Below, in pieces: positions 56,500 to 64,000 of a DNA stretch of 64,000 nt. Positions within the stretch are counted from its first letter, which is position 1. Every line of letters begins with the position of its first letter. This stretch comes from Chryseobacterium sp. Bi04 (lineage in GTDB: Bacteria; Bacteroidota; Bacteroidia; Flavobacteriales; Weeksellaceae), in assembly GCF_918698085.1 (NCBI RefSeq), contig NZ_CAKKLP010000007.1, positions 161,598 to 225,597 of the forward strand. Direction: 5' to 3'. Both the position numbers and the translations under genes were made by a program. The notes beneath the pieces were generated by a model. The model saw only the letters and a program-made list of their open reading frames with translations. It made no database searches and was not told the origin of the DNA.

Positions 56500-56575
56500 C
56501 AGTCTCAATACATTGAAATATAAGGTTTGTACTTCATTGGATTTGAATATTGAAACTTTTTTCAATAAAAAGGTT

Positions 56576-56602
56576 TTGGTATTTAAAAATTCATTATATT
56601 TG
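56576..56602 (+). promoter_or_regulatory. Promoter of tuf
   Basis: TTG (56576-56578), 16 bases, TATATTTG (56595-56602), giving a leader of about 40 bases. It gives tuf its own promoter, needed because the tRNA cluster upstream is now 10 kb away. Confidence 0.55.
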
Positions 56603-56646
56603 CACACCGAAAATTTGAAAAACAATAAATAAATAATTTTACAATC

Positions 56647-57858
56647 ATGGCAAAGGAAACGTTTAATCGTAACAAACCACACTTGAACATTGGTACTATT
56701 GGTCACGTTGACCATGGTAAAACTACTCTTACAGCTGCTATTTCTGCTGTATTAGCTAGCAAAGGTCTTGCTGAGAAAAAAGACTTCTCTGCAATTGACT
56801 CTGCTCCAGAAGAAAAAGAAAGAGGTATTACTATCAATACTGCTCACATCGAATACGAAACTGAAAAAAGACACTATGCTCACGTTGACTGTCCAGGTCA
56901 CGCCGACTATGTTAAGAACATGGTAACTGGTGCTGCTCAAATGGATGGAGCTATCGTAGTATGTGCTGCAACTGACGGTCCAATGCCTCAGACTAGAGAA
57001 CATATCCTACTTTGCCGTCAGGTAAACGTACCAAGAATCGTTGTTTTCATGAACAAAGTTGACATGGTAGATGATCCTGAGTTATTAGAGCTTGTTGAAA
57101 TGGAACTTAGAGACTTATTGTCTACTTATGATTTCGACGGAGACAACTCTCCAGTAATTCAAGGTTCTGCATTAGGAGCTCTTACTGCAGCTACTGCTTC
57201 TCCTGCTAACACAGAAGATAAGTGGTTCAAGAGCGTTGAAGAATTAATGGATGCTGTTGATACTTGGATCGAACAACCACCAAGAGATACTGAAAAGCCA
57301 TTCTTGATGCCAATCGAAGACGTATTCTCTATTACAGGTAGAGGTACTGTAGCAACTGGTAGAATCGAGGCTGGTGTTATCAACACTGGAGATCCAGTTG
57401 ATATCGTAGGTATGGGTGATGAGAAATTAACTTCTACTATTACAGGAGTTGAGATGTTCAGAAAGATCCTAGATAGAGGTGAAGCTGGAGATAACGTAGG
57501 TCTATTGTTGAGAGGTATTGAAAAAACTGACATCAAGAGAGGTATGGTTATCGCTAAGAAAGATTCAGTTAAGCCACACAAAAAATTCAAGGCTTCTGTT
57601 TATATCCTTTCTAAAGAAGAAGGTGGACGTCACACTCCATTCCACAACAAATACCGTCCTCAGTTCTACGTAAGAACTACTGACGTTACAGGTGAAATCT
57701 TCTTACCAGAAGGTGTAGAAATGGTAATGCCAGGAGATAACTTAGAGATCACTGTAGAATTGTTACAGCCAATTGCTCTTAACGTAGGTCTTAGATTTGC
57801 GATCAGAGAAGGAGGTAGAACAGTTGGTTCAGGTCAGGTTACTGAAATCTTAGACTAA
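56647..57858 (+). CDS. tuf: Elongation factor Tu
   Basis: GTPase delivering aminoacyl-tRNA to the ribosome. G1 is GHVDHGKT, the switch region carries [14 protein letters not shown]3 is DCPGHADY and G4 is NKVDMVDD; domains 2 and 3 are complete to the C-terminus. 403 residues. Codon use is strongly biased, as in highly expressed genes. It is followed by a terminator and tRNA-Trp, the expected order. Confidence 0.98.
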   Translation: MAKETFNRNKPHLNIGTIGHVDHGKTTLTAAISAVLASKGLAEKKDFSAIDSAPEEKERGITINTAHIEYETEKRHYAHVDCPGHADYVKNMVTGAAQMDGAIVVCAATDGPMPQTREHILLCRQVNVPRIVVFMNKVDMVDDPELLELVEMELRDLLSTYDFDGDNSPVIQGSALGALTAATASPANTEDKWFKSVEELMDAVDTWIEQPPRDTEKPFLMPIEDVFSITGRGTVATGRIEAGVINTGDPVDIVGMGDEKLTSTITGVEMFRKILDRGEAGDNVGLLLRGIEKTDIKRGMVIAKKDSVKPHKKFKASVYILSKEEGGRHTPFHNKYRPQFYVRTTDVTGEIFLPEGVEMVMPGDNLEITVELLQPIALNVGLRFAIREGGRTVGSGQVTEILD

Positions 57859-57874
57859 TCATCTTAAAATAAAT

Positions 57875-57910
57875 AAAGCTTCCGAAAGGAAACTCTCGGA
57901 AGCTTTTTTA
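57875..57910 (+). terminator. Intrinsic terminator after tuf
   Basis: AAAGCTTCCGA and TCGGAAGCTTT form an 11-bp stem with a T run, directly before tRNA-Trp. Confidence 0.88.
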
Positions 57911-57913
57911 ATT

Positions 57914-57984
57914 ACGGGCATCGTCCAATGGTAGGATACCGGTCTCCAAAACCGTTGATCAGGGTTCGAATCCTTGTGCCCGTG
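57914..57984 (+). tRNA. tRNA-Trp (anticodon CCA)
   Basis: 71 bases with acceptor ACGGGCA / TGCCCGT, anticodon CCA in TCTCCAAAA and T-loop GTTCGAATC. Conserved position between tuf and secE. Confidence 0.96.
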
Positions 57985-57996
57985 CAAATATAAATT

Positions 57997-58203
57997 ATGA
58001 GTTCATTTGTTGATTTTTTAAAAGGTTCTTATAACGAATTCAGACATAAAGTTGAATGGCCAAAATGGGCTGACCTACAGTCTTCTACTATTGTAGTGAC
58101 TATTGCGACAGTTATTCTGGCATTGTTTACCTTTGGAGTTGATGAATTGTTTTCAAAAGCAATCAGCAACATCATAGGAATACTAATCAACTTGTTCAAT
58201 TAA
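57997..58203 (+). CDS. secE: Preprotein translocase subunit SecE
   Basis: A 68-residue single-helix SecE, an essential part of the SecYEG channel. It has the VEWPKWADLQSSTIVV amphipathic segment and one transmembrane helix (about 31-50), the short form common in Bacteroidota. It lies 12 bases after tRNA-Trp and 18 before nusG. Confidence 0.93.
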   Translation: MSSFVDFLKGSYNEFRHKVEWPKWADLQSSTIVVTIATVILALFTFGVDELFSKAISNIIGILINLFN

Positions 58204-58221
58204 TTAAAAGTATTTTCCATA

Positions 58222-58764
58222 ATGAGCGAACTGAAATGGTATGTGCTGAAAGCAATCAGCGGACAGGAAAATAAAGTGAAAAACTATATTGAGACAGAAA
58301 TCAAACGCTTAGGGTTTGAGCAGTACGTTACTCAAGTGGTTATCCCTATGGAAAAGGTTATTCAAATTAGAAACGGTAAAAAAGTTCCTAAAGAAAAGCC
58401 TTACTATCCTGGTTACTTGATGATTGAAGCTGAGTTGATGGGAGAGATTCCTCACGCTATTAAAAACATTCCCGGAGTAATATCTTTCTTAAGTTTAACA
58501 AAAGGAGGAGATCCAGTTCCAATGAGAAAGTCTGAAGTAAACAGAATGCTTGGAAGAATGGACGAACTATCAGAATTTGCCAGCGATGTGGAAATTCCAT
58601 ATATCGTAGGAGAAAATGTGAAAGTAATCGATGGACCTTTCAATGGATTCAATGGTACTGTTGAAAAAATTCTTGAAGATAAGAAGAAAATTGAAGTTTC
58701 TGTATTGATCTTCGGTAGAAAAACTCCAATGGAGCTTAGCTATATGCAAGTAGAAAAAGTATAA
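58222..58764 (+). CDS. nusG: Transcription termination/antitermination factor NusG
   Basis: A 180-residue transcription elongation factor binding RNA polymerase and ribosomal protein S10. The NGN domain begins LKWYVLKAISGQENKVKNY and has the PGYLMIEAEL segment. The C-terminal KOW motif reads VKVIDGPFNGFNGTVEKI. It is normally followed at once by rplK; here a three-gene cassette intervenes. Confidence 0.96.
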   Translation: MSELKWYVLKAISGQENKVKNYIETEIKRLGFEQYVTQVVIPMEKVIQIRNGKKVPKEKPYYPGYLMIEAELMGEIPHAIKNIPGVISFLSLTKGGDPVPMRKSEVNRMLGRMDELSEFASDVEIPYIVGENVKVIDGPFNGFNGTVEKILEDKKKIEVSVLIFGRKTPMELSYMQVEKV

Positions 58765-58781
58765 TAATTACTTATAAATAT

Positions 58782-58810
58782 AAAAAGACTGCTGTAAAGC
58801 GGTCTTTTTT
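58782..58810 (+). terminator. Intrinsic terminator after nusG (copy 1 of a duplicated hairpin)
   Basis: AAAAAGACTGC and GCGGTCTTTTT pair with one G-T wobble, followed by T. Nearly the same hairpin recurs at 61182, on the other side of the inserted cassette. Confidence 0.85.
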
Positions 58811-58967
58811 GTTTTGTTCTCTGTCACTAATAAGTTTATATTTATTTTCTTTACCTGGTTCTTTTTCTGTTTATTTATGTGCATTTAAGTTTTGCAATGC
58901 TGTTTATTAAATCCACAGTTTACAATTCCTTTTTAATGCTTCTATACGGACTTTGCTATTGTTGAAA

Positions 58968-58987
58968 TTATCGCCATATGGTGATAA
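58968..58987. promoter_or_regulatory. 20-bp near-perfect palindrome, possible operator
   Basis: TTATCGCCAT / ATGGTGATAA pairs in 9 of 10 positions. It lies 220 bases before the first cassette gene in an otherwise gene-free 443-base gap. A dimeric regulator site is possible but unproven. Confidence 0.4.
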
Positions 58988-59207
58988 GTTTGATTTTTTA
59001 CTGATGTTTAAGGTATTTATGTACATTATTTTCCTTTATATGGCATACTTATTGTAACCAATCAAGCAACTAATCCATAAAACTTTATATTTTTCTTATT
59101 TGATACACTGTACAGCAGAAGTATTGAACTTTTATGCCTATATCGGAAATCAAAATTGAAAATTTCAACATGAAGAGGCGATTTCTACAATAAACACACA
59201 TAATCCA

Positions 59208-59828
59208 ATGATTAAATTTACTTCGATGATCCTTTTAACGGGGGCCGTTGCATTTGTAAACGCGCAGGTTGGTATCAATACTGCAACACCGGAAAAGGAA
59301 CTTACCGTTAACGGGACTATGAAAACATCAGGAATGGTTTTCAAAAAACCTATGGAAAAACTTGGGGCTGATGAAAACTACACTTTTGTGATCAAATCTC
59401 CAGCTCCAGAAAACAAAATTACGGCCTATAATGATTCTTTTGTGCCCAATTCTCCGGCGCCTATTAATATTATCCAGTTTAAAATCACATGTGATCCTTC
59501 AGATAAAGACTGGGTTAACCAGTTCGATACCAAGATCAATTCTAAGAAATTCCTTGTTGTCATTTCTTCTTTTGGGTTTACCCAGCCTACCAGAACTTAT
59601 TCTGCAGATTGGCTGACTCCGGTACCTCAGATTTTCGCCTATTCTTCAGGAGATACCTGGAAACTGAAAGCAGATTATCAGGGGTTCTCGCCATCTTCCA
59701 CATTGCCTACGGGAGAATGGACTCTCAATTTATTGGTATATGACAGATCATACGCTAAAGAATTTAATACCACCCAGGATCTTAAAACTTCTACTACCGG
59801 TGCAGCTGCAGCTCCATTAATTCAATAA
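59208..59828 (+). CDS. Exported paralogous protein 1 of the nusG-rplK cassette
   Basis: A 206-residue secreted or periplasmic protein with a signal peptide ending in VNAQ (about residue 20). The mature start VGINTATPEKELTVNG is a motif of many exported Bacteroidota proteins. The remaining part is beta-rich, with INSKKFLVVISSFGF and GEWTLNLLVYDRS segments that recur in the next two genes. No T9SS tail, lipobox or enzyme motif is seen. It leads a three-gene operon (12- and 7-base gaps). Function unknown. Confidence 0.75.
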   Translation: MIKFTSMILLTGAVAFVNAQVGINTATPEKELTVNGTMKTSGMVFKKPMEKLGADENYTFVIKSPAPENKITAYNDSFVPNSPAPINIIQFKITCDPSDKDWVNQFDTKINSKKFLVVISSFGFTQPTRTYSADWLTPVPQIFAYSSGDTWKLKADYQGFSPSSTLPTGEWTLNLLVYDRSYAKEFNTTQDLKTSTTGAAAAPLIQ

Positions 59829-59840
59829 AAAACATACATA

Positions 59841-60488
59841 ATGAAAAAAATTATCGCAATAGTCTTTGTAGCTTTTGCAGCTTTGGGCATGAACGCCCAG
59901 GTTGGAATTAATACAGTAAATCCTAAAGGAACTTTGGATGTAGAAGGTGAAACATTGGTTGAATCCTATTTGGTAGATACTGAAAATGCAACGGCAAGAG
60001 GAAACTATCTTCTTCTTACCCGTTCAAAAGACACTTCGCCTGTGGGTAAAGTAAAACTGCTGGACATTACACTTCGTAACGTAGCACCTGTTAATATTTA
60101 TAATGTCGTTCTGAAAAATGTAAAACAGGATGAAGTGGTAAATCTGAATACAGGATTAGATGCCGATAAATATGTTGTGGCTGTTACAGGTGCTGTTTTT
60201 ACAGATGCCGTATCAGCAGCTAACACTTCTACTAATCCCAAATCTTACGGTTCTTATTCTACAGAAGTAAGCCAGATCGTAAAAGCAGGAAAGAAATATC
60301 ATGCTGTGAATTTAAGTTTTAAAGGTGCCGGTACTGCTTCTTCGGTCAACGGAACATGGTCTCTTACCCTTAATGTTTTTGAAAAGTCATTGGTTAAAGA
60401 CTGGGGAACTTTTAACGGTTCGGTTTCAGCTTCTTCATCGCCGATTTATTCGGGAGTTTCAACTAATACGCCTTTAGGCCTTCAATAA
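59841..60488 (+). CDS. Exported paralogous protein 2 of the nusG-rplK cassette
   Basis: A 215-residue protein with a signal peptide ending MNAQ, then VGINTVNPKGTLDVEGE. The body parallels its neighbours: a segment LDADKYVVAVTGAVF corresponds to INSKKFLVVIS in protein 1, and GTWSLTLNVFEKSLVKDW corresponds to GEWTLNLLVYDRS. The tail is serine-rich. No known domain beyond the GINTxxPxxxLDV start. It lies 12 bases after protein 1 and 7 before protein 3. Confidence 0.75.
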   Translation: MKKIIAIVFVAFAALGMNAQVGINTVNPKGTLDVEGETLVESYLVDTENATARGNYLLLTRSKDTSPVGKVKLLDITLRNVAPVNIYNVVLKNVKQDEVVNLNTGLDADKYVVAVTGAVFTDAVSAANTSTNPKSYGSYSTEVSQIVKAGKKYHAVNLSFKGAGTASSVNGTWSLTLNVFEKSLVKDWGTFNGSVSASSSPIYSGVSTNTPLGLQ

Positions 60489-60495
60489 AAAAGAT

Positions 60496-61164
60496 ATGAT
60501 AAGAAAAATTTATATTACAATAATAATGGGCCTGGGACTATTTTTGAATGCTCAGACCGGTAAAGTAGGAATCAAGACAGATAAACCCACAGAGACTCTT
60601 GATGTCAATGGGAAAACATATACCAACTCTTTATATCTTAGAAATCCCGGGGAGCCTACCATGACGGGAGGTAGCTTTTTGGCGACATCCGAAAACGCCC
60701 TTCAGCTGTATGATCCAAACCTGGAAAGCAGCGGATTATTCAATTATCTTAAACTTACCCTTACAGGTGTATCCGGTAACGGAATTGCAGATTATGATAC
60801 CAAAATAGATGCTAATAACTTCCTTGTTGTTCTTCATAACTATTCATTTAAATTAAATGATGGCAGTACCAATGTGATGCTTGACTATGGTGATAATGGA
60901 ATTAACGATAATAAACAGGGGTCACCTGATGTTACCGCTTTCAAAAGCAACGGAACATGGCATATAAAAGCAAAATTTTCAGACAGTAGAATAATTGCAA
61001 CCAATACTTCCACTCCATCACGAACCTACAATAACTTTACGGTAGACCTTTACCTGATGGCTTATAGAAGATTGATCACAAAGCATAATATCAATGAGGT
61101 AAACGCTAATCTGGGAGGAACAGATGGTTCTGCACAAACAATTAACAAGCCGTCCGGTTTTTAA
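60496..61164 (+). CDS. Exported paralogous protein 3 of the nusG-rplK cassette
   Basis: A 222-residue exported protein with a signal peptide ending LNAQ, then GKVGIKTDKPTETLDVNGK. It shares IDANNFLVVLHNYSF and NGTWHIKAKFS with the other two and diverges elsewhere. The repeated pattern suggests one beta-sandwich fold for all three, perhaps subunits of one surface assembly. This is inference. A terminator follows within 20 bases. Confidence 0.75.
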   Translation: MIRKIYITIIMGLGLFLNAQTGKVGIKTDKPTETLDVNGKTYTNSLYLRNPGEPTMTGGSFLATSENALQLYDPNLESSGLFNYLKLTLTGVSGNGIADYDTKIDANNFLVVLHNYSFKLNDGSTNVMLDYGDNGINDNKQGSPDVTAFKSNGTWHIKAKFSDSRIIATNTSTPSRTYNNFTVDLYLMAYRRLITKHNINEVNANLGGTDGSAQTINKPSGF

Positions 61165-61181
61165 TTGACATTACTATATAT

Positions 61182-61208
61182 AAAAAGACTGCAGACAGCG
61201 GTCTTTTT
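61182..61208 (+). terminator. Intrinsic terminator after the cassette (copy 2 of the duplicated hairpin)
   Basis: AAAAAGACTGC and GCGGTCTTTTT arms, identical to those at 58782-58810 with a different loop. From here to 61557 (about 350 bases) no gene is visible. Confidence 0.82.
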
Positions 61209-61557
61209 ATGTATGCAAAATACTTAATTGATATGTTGAGACCTAAGCCTTATATTATGGTAATAGCTGATAGGGGGGATGGAATAAAGGGAAAAGATAT
61301 TGAAAGAGAAATATAAATTATAAAGATAAAATAGAGAGATAGGGATAAGATTGATCAGAAAGTAAAAGTTCTTAACAGCAACAAATGAGAAAAATAAGGA
61401 TCTTGTTTTTATTTTAAAATGTGATGAATTGTTTTGAGTTTCTCCAATATAAAATATATCCTGAAGATAGTCAGTGAAAAAGCGGAATGAACTGATACTC
61501 TGAACTTCTATATATCAATTAATTTCTTAAAACTTTTTAAAAATCAGCAATTTCGGT

Positions 61558-61587
61558 TTGTAGTTTCAAAAATATTTTATACTTTTG
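61558..61587 (+). promoter_or_regulatory. Promoter of the rplKAJL operon
   Basis: TTG (61558-61560, within TTTG), 19 bases, TACTTTTG (61580-61587). The leader to rplK is about 95 bases. Confidence 0.65.
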
Positions 61588-61598
61588 CAATCCGAAAA

Positions 61599-61632
61599 GT
61601 AGGTTTATTGTTATGTGAGTGCATAACCTACT
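61599..61632 (+). promoter_or_regulatory. Leader hairpin before rplK, possible L1 autoregulation site
   Basis: AGTAGGTT and ATG on the left pair with CATAACCTACT on the right, leaving an asymmetric bulge of about 7 bases. The 5' leader of rplK-rplA is where L1 represses its own operon in other bacteria by binding a bulged stem resembling its 23S rRNA site. Shape and place fit; the L1 contacts are not verified. Confidence 0.4.
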
Positions 61633-61684
61633 GAATAATAAATGCTTCCAAACTCATTAATTATTCAAACTAAAAAAAATTAAA

Positions 61685-62128
61685 ATGGCTAAGAAAGTCT
61701 TTAAAATGGTAAAGCTTCAGGTGAAAGGTGGCGCAGCTAACCCTTCTCCACCAGTAGGTCCAGCTTTGGGTTCTGCAGGTGTGAACATCATGGAGTTTTG
61801 TAAGCAATTTAACGGAAGAACCCAAGACAAGCCAGGGCAAGTTTTACCTGTAGTAATTACAGTATACGAAGACAAATCTTTTGAATTCGTAATTAAAACT
61901 CCACCTGCAGCAATTCAATTAATGGATGCAGCTAAGATCAAAGGAGGTTCCGGTGAACCAAACAGAAACAAAGTAGGTTCTGTATCTTGGGATCAGGTAA
62001 AGAAAATCGCTGAAGATAAAATGGCAGATCTTAACTGCTTTACAATTGACTCTGCACTTTCTATGGTAGCTGGTACTGCTAGATCTATGGGATTAAAAGT
62101 AACAGGAACTAAACCAACTAACGCTTAA
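61685..62128 (+). CDS. rplK: 50S ribosomal protein L11
   Basis: A 147-residue protein of the GTPase-associated centre. The N-terminal domain has the [22 protein letters not shown] signature, and the C-terminal RNA-binding domain ends [10 protein letters not shown]. First gene of rplK-rplA-rplJ-rplL, 11 bases before rplA, with codon use typical of highly expressed genes. Confidence 0.97.
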   Translation: MAKKVFKMVKLQVKGGAANPSPPVGPALGSAGVNIMEFCKQFNGRTQDKPGQVLPVVITVYEDKSFEFVIKTPPAAIQLMDAAKIKGGSGEPNRNKVGSVSWDQVKKIAEDKMADLNCFTIDSALSMVAGTARSMGLKVTGTKPTNA

Positions 62129-62139
62129 AACTTATTGAA

Positions 62140-62832
62140 ATGGCAAAATTAACAAAAAAGCAAAAAGAAGCTTTAAGCAAAGTAGAGAAAGGTAGAATCT
62201 ATAACCTTGAAGAAGGTTCGGCTCTTGTAAAGGAAGTAAACACTACAAAGTTTGATGCTTCTGTAGATATCGCTGTAAGATTGGGTGTAGATCCAAGAAA
62301 AGCAAACCAAATGGTAAGAGGTGTAGTATCTCTTCCTCACGGAACTGGTAAAGATGTTAAAGTATTAGCTCTTGTAACACCAGATAAAGAAGCTGAAGCT
62401 AAAGAAGCTGGAGCTGATTATGTAGGTCTTGACGAATATTTACAAAAAATAAAAGATGGTTGGACAGATGTTGACGTTATCGTTACTATGCCAGCTGTTA
62501 TGGGTAAATTAGGTCCATTAGGTAGAGTATTAGGTCCAAGAGGTTTAATGCCTAACCCTAAATCAGGAACTGTAACTATGGAAATTGGTAAAGCAGTAAC
62601 TGAAGTGAAAGCTGGTAAAATTGATTTCAAAGTAGATAAGTATGGTATTATCCATGCTGGTATTGGTAAAGTGTCTTTTGATGCTGCTAAGATCAAAGAA
62701 AATGCTCAGGAATTAATCCAGACTTTGGTGAAAATGAAGCCTACAGCTGCTAAAGGAACTTATGTGAAAAGCATCTACTTGTCTTCTACCATGAGCCCGG
62801 GTATTGCAATTGATACAAAATCTGTTAACTAA
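62140..62832 (+). CDS. rplA: 50S ribosomal protein L1
   Basis: A 230-residue protein of the L1 stalk, which guides release of E-site tRNA, and usually a translational repressor of its own operon. The [20 protein letters not shown] signature is complete. 18 bases before rplJ. Confidence 0.97.
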   Translation: MAKLTKKQKEALSKVEKGRIYNLEEGSALVKEVNTTKFDASVDIAVRLGVDPRKANQMVRGVVSLPHGTGKDVKVLALVTPDKEAEAKEAGADYVGLDEYLQKIKDGWTDVDVIVTMPAVMGKLGPLGRVLGPRGLMPNPKSGTVTMEIGKAVTEVKAGKIDFKVDKYGIIHAGIGKVSFDAAKIKENAQELIQTLVKMKPTAAKGTYVKSIYLSSTMSPGIAIDTKSVN

Positions 62833-62850
62833 TATTAAATCCTTAAGACG

Positions 62851-63435
62851 ATGACAAAAGACCAAAAAGTTGTAGCAATACAAGAGATCAAAGACTTGCT
62901 TCAGGATGCAAAAGTAGTATACGTAGCAGATCTAGAAGGATTGAACGCTGCTAAGTCTTCAGATTTCAGAAGACAGGCTTTCAAACAAAATATCAAAGTA
63001 AAAGTAGTAAAAAATACACTTTTACAAAAAGCAATGGAGCAAATTGATGGGGTAGATTTCTCTGAAATGTTCCCAACATTCAAAGGTAACTCTGCAATCA
63101 TGATTGCTGATACTGCGAATGCTCCTGCAAAATTAATCCAAGGGTTCAGAAAAAAAGAAGATAAGCCTGCTTTAAAGTCTGCTTACCTTCAGGAAACTTT
63201 CTATGTTGGAGACGAAAACTTAACTTCACTTGCTAACATCAAGTCTAGAGAAGAAATGATCGGAGAAATCATCGGATTACTTCAATCTCCAATTCAAAGA
63301 GTTGTTTCTGCTCTTCAAAACAAACCTGAAACAGTAGAAGCTAAAGCTGAAGAAGCTGCTCCGGCTGTAGAAGAAACTCCTGCTGAAGCTCCAGAAGCTG
63401 CTGCAGAAAGCACTGAAGAAACAAGTGCTGAATAA
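62851..63435 (+). CDS. rplJ: 50S ribosomal protein L10
   Basis: Anchor of the L7/L12 stalk. The globular domain (1-130) includes VKVVKNTLLQKAM and KGNSAIMIA, and a helix follows to bind L7/L12 dimers. Residues 161-194 form an alanine/glutamate-rich acidic tail, an extension beyond the E. coli length of about 165 that seems common in Flavobacteriia. 46 bases before rplL. Confidence 0.96.
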   Translation: MTKDQKVVAIQEIKDLLQDAKVVYVADLEGLNAAKSSDFRRQAFKQNIKVKVVKNTLLQKAMEQIDGVDFSEMFPTFKGNSAIMIADTANAPAKLIQGFRKKEDKPALKSAYLQETFYVGDENLTSLANIKSREEMIGEIIGLLQSPIQRVVSALQNKPETVEAKAEEAAPAVEETPAEAPEAAAESTEETSAE

Positions 63436-63481
63436 TTATACTCAAAAAATTAAATAAATAATCAACAAAAACATTACAACA

Positions 63482-63847
63482 ATGTCAGATTTAAAAAATT
63501 TAGCTGAAACGCTAGTAAACTTAACAGTAAAAGACGTAAATGAATTAGCTACTATCCTTAAGGATGAGTACGGAATTGAGCCAGCTGCTGCTGCTGTAGT
63601 AGTTGCTGCAGGTGGTGGAGAAGCTGCTGAAGAAAAAACTGAATTCGACGTAATTCTTAAGTCTGCAGGTGCTTCTAAATTAGCTATCGTTAAATTGGTA
63701 AAAGATTTAACTGGTGCTGGTCTTAAAGAAGCTAAAGATATCGTAGATGGTGCTCCAGCTGCAATTAAGCAAGGAGTTTCTAAAGACGAAGCTGAAGCTC
63801 TTAAGAAGCAATTAGAAGAAGCTGGTGCTGAAGTAGAATTGAAATAA
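63482..63847 (+). CDS. rplL: 50S ribosomal protein L7/L12
   Basis: A 121-residue stalk protein that recruits translation GTPases. It has an N-terminal dimerisation helix, an alanine-rich hinge ([19 protein letters not shown]) and a C-terminal domain with the [21 protein letters not shown] signature. A strong terminator follows; rpoB would be expected beyond the window. Confidence 0.97.
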   Translation: MSDLKNLAETLVNLTVKDVNELATILKDEYGIEPAAAAVVVAAGGGEAAEEKTEFDVILKSAGASKLAIVKLVKDLTGAGLKEAKDIVDGAPAAIKQGVSKDEAEALKKQLEEAGAEVELK

Positions 63848-63871
63848 TTTTCAATTGTATTATAAATATAG

Positions 63872-63899
63872 AAGCCCGGGCATTTGCCCGGGCTTTTTT
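63872..63899 (+). terminator. Strong intrinsic terminator after rplL
   Basis: AAGCCCGGGC and GCCCGGGCTT form a 10-bp GC-rich stem with an ATTT loop and a six-base T run. Confidence 0.93.
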
Positions 63900-64000
63900 G
63901 TTGCCTGATAATCACCTGTTTAACCATTTAGTTTATAAATGTATTGAGATTTTATTATCTTAAATTCTATAATATTTAATTATTATTATCAATTTAATAA

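Noticed and set aside
63442..63927. Minus-strand frame of 161 codons over rplL
   Set aside because: It mirrors the alanine-rich codons of rplL and runs through its terminator; a shadow frame.

Overview
The window comes from a low-GC member of the Bacteroidota, class Flavobacteriia, most likely Chryseobacterium or a close relative. Four things point there: type IX secretion (T9SS) sorting tails on the large exported proteins, promoters of the flavobacterial TTG-N19/20-TAnnTTTG type, an absence of strong Shine-Dalgarno sites, and the gene order rpsU-xerC-hpf-tRNAs ... tuf-tRNA-Trp-secE-nusG ... rplK-rplA-rplJ-rplL. The genus is inferred from general resemblance; no database search was possible.

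Layout. 0-9.1 kb: the end of comEC, the succinate dehydrogenase operon sdhCAB, a thioredoxin-like lipoprotein without the catalytic cysteines, rlmD, and two small envelope proteins. 9.4-22.6 kb: three very large exported proteins in tandem, two of them metzincin-type metallopeptidases, built from Fn3 and GEVED modules and ending in T9SS tails; the third looks like a combination of the first two. 22.7-25.9 kb (minus strand): ruvB, a PaiB-like protein, a metallo-hydrolase and coaE. 26.2-30.9 kb: hutI, a DUF695-like gene, hutG and a semialdehyde dehydrogenase. 31-36.5 kb (minus strand): acpP-fabF-rnc-IPExxxVDY-pyk, and map.

36.6-43.2 kb is an accessory stretch: a lipoprotein plus small-protein pair, a decayed IS3-family transposase end, two small membrane proteins, and a two-gene N6-adenine methylase plus PD-(D/E)XK nuclease module. 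It ends at the tmRNA gene (ssrA, minus strand). From 43.9 kb the conserved translation superoperon begins: rpsU, xerC, hpf and a tRNA cluster in which the Thr-Tyr-Gly block is duplicated in tandem.

The expected continuation of that superoperon is broken twice. About 10 kb (46.4-56.6 kb) holding a two-component system, a CzcCBA-type divalent-metal efflux system and a membrane-protein pair lies between tRNA-Thr and tuf. About 2.9 kb (58.8-61.7 kb) holding three paralogous small exported proteins lies between nusG and rplK, and near-identical terminator hairpins flank this second cassette.

The best candidates for something little described are the nusG/rplK cassette with its duplicated terminators, the methylase-nuclease pair beside tmRNA, and the modular metallopeptidase trio. 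Functions for the unknown proteins are inferred from sequence appearance only.
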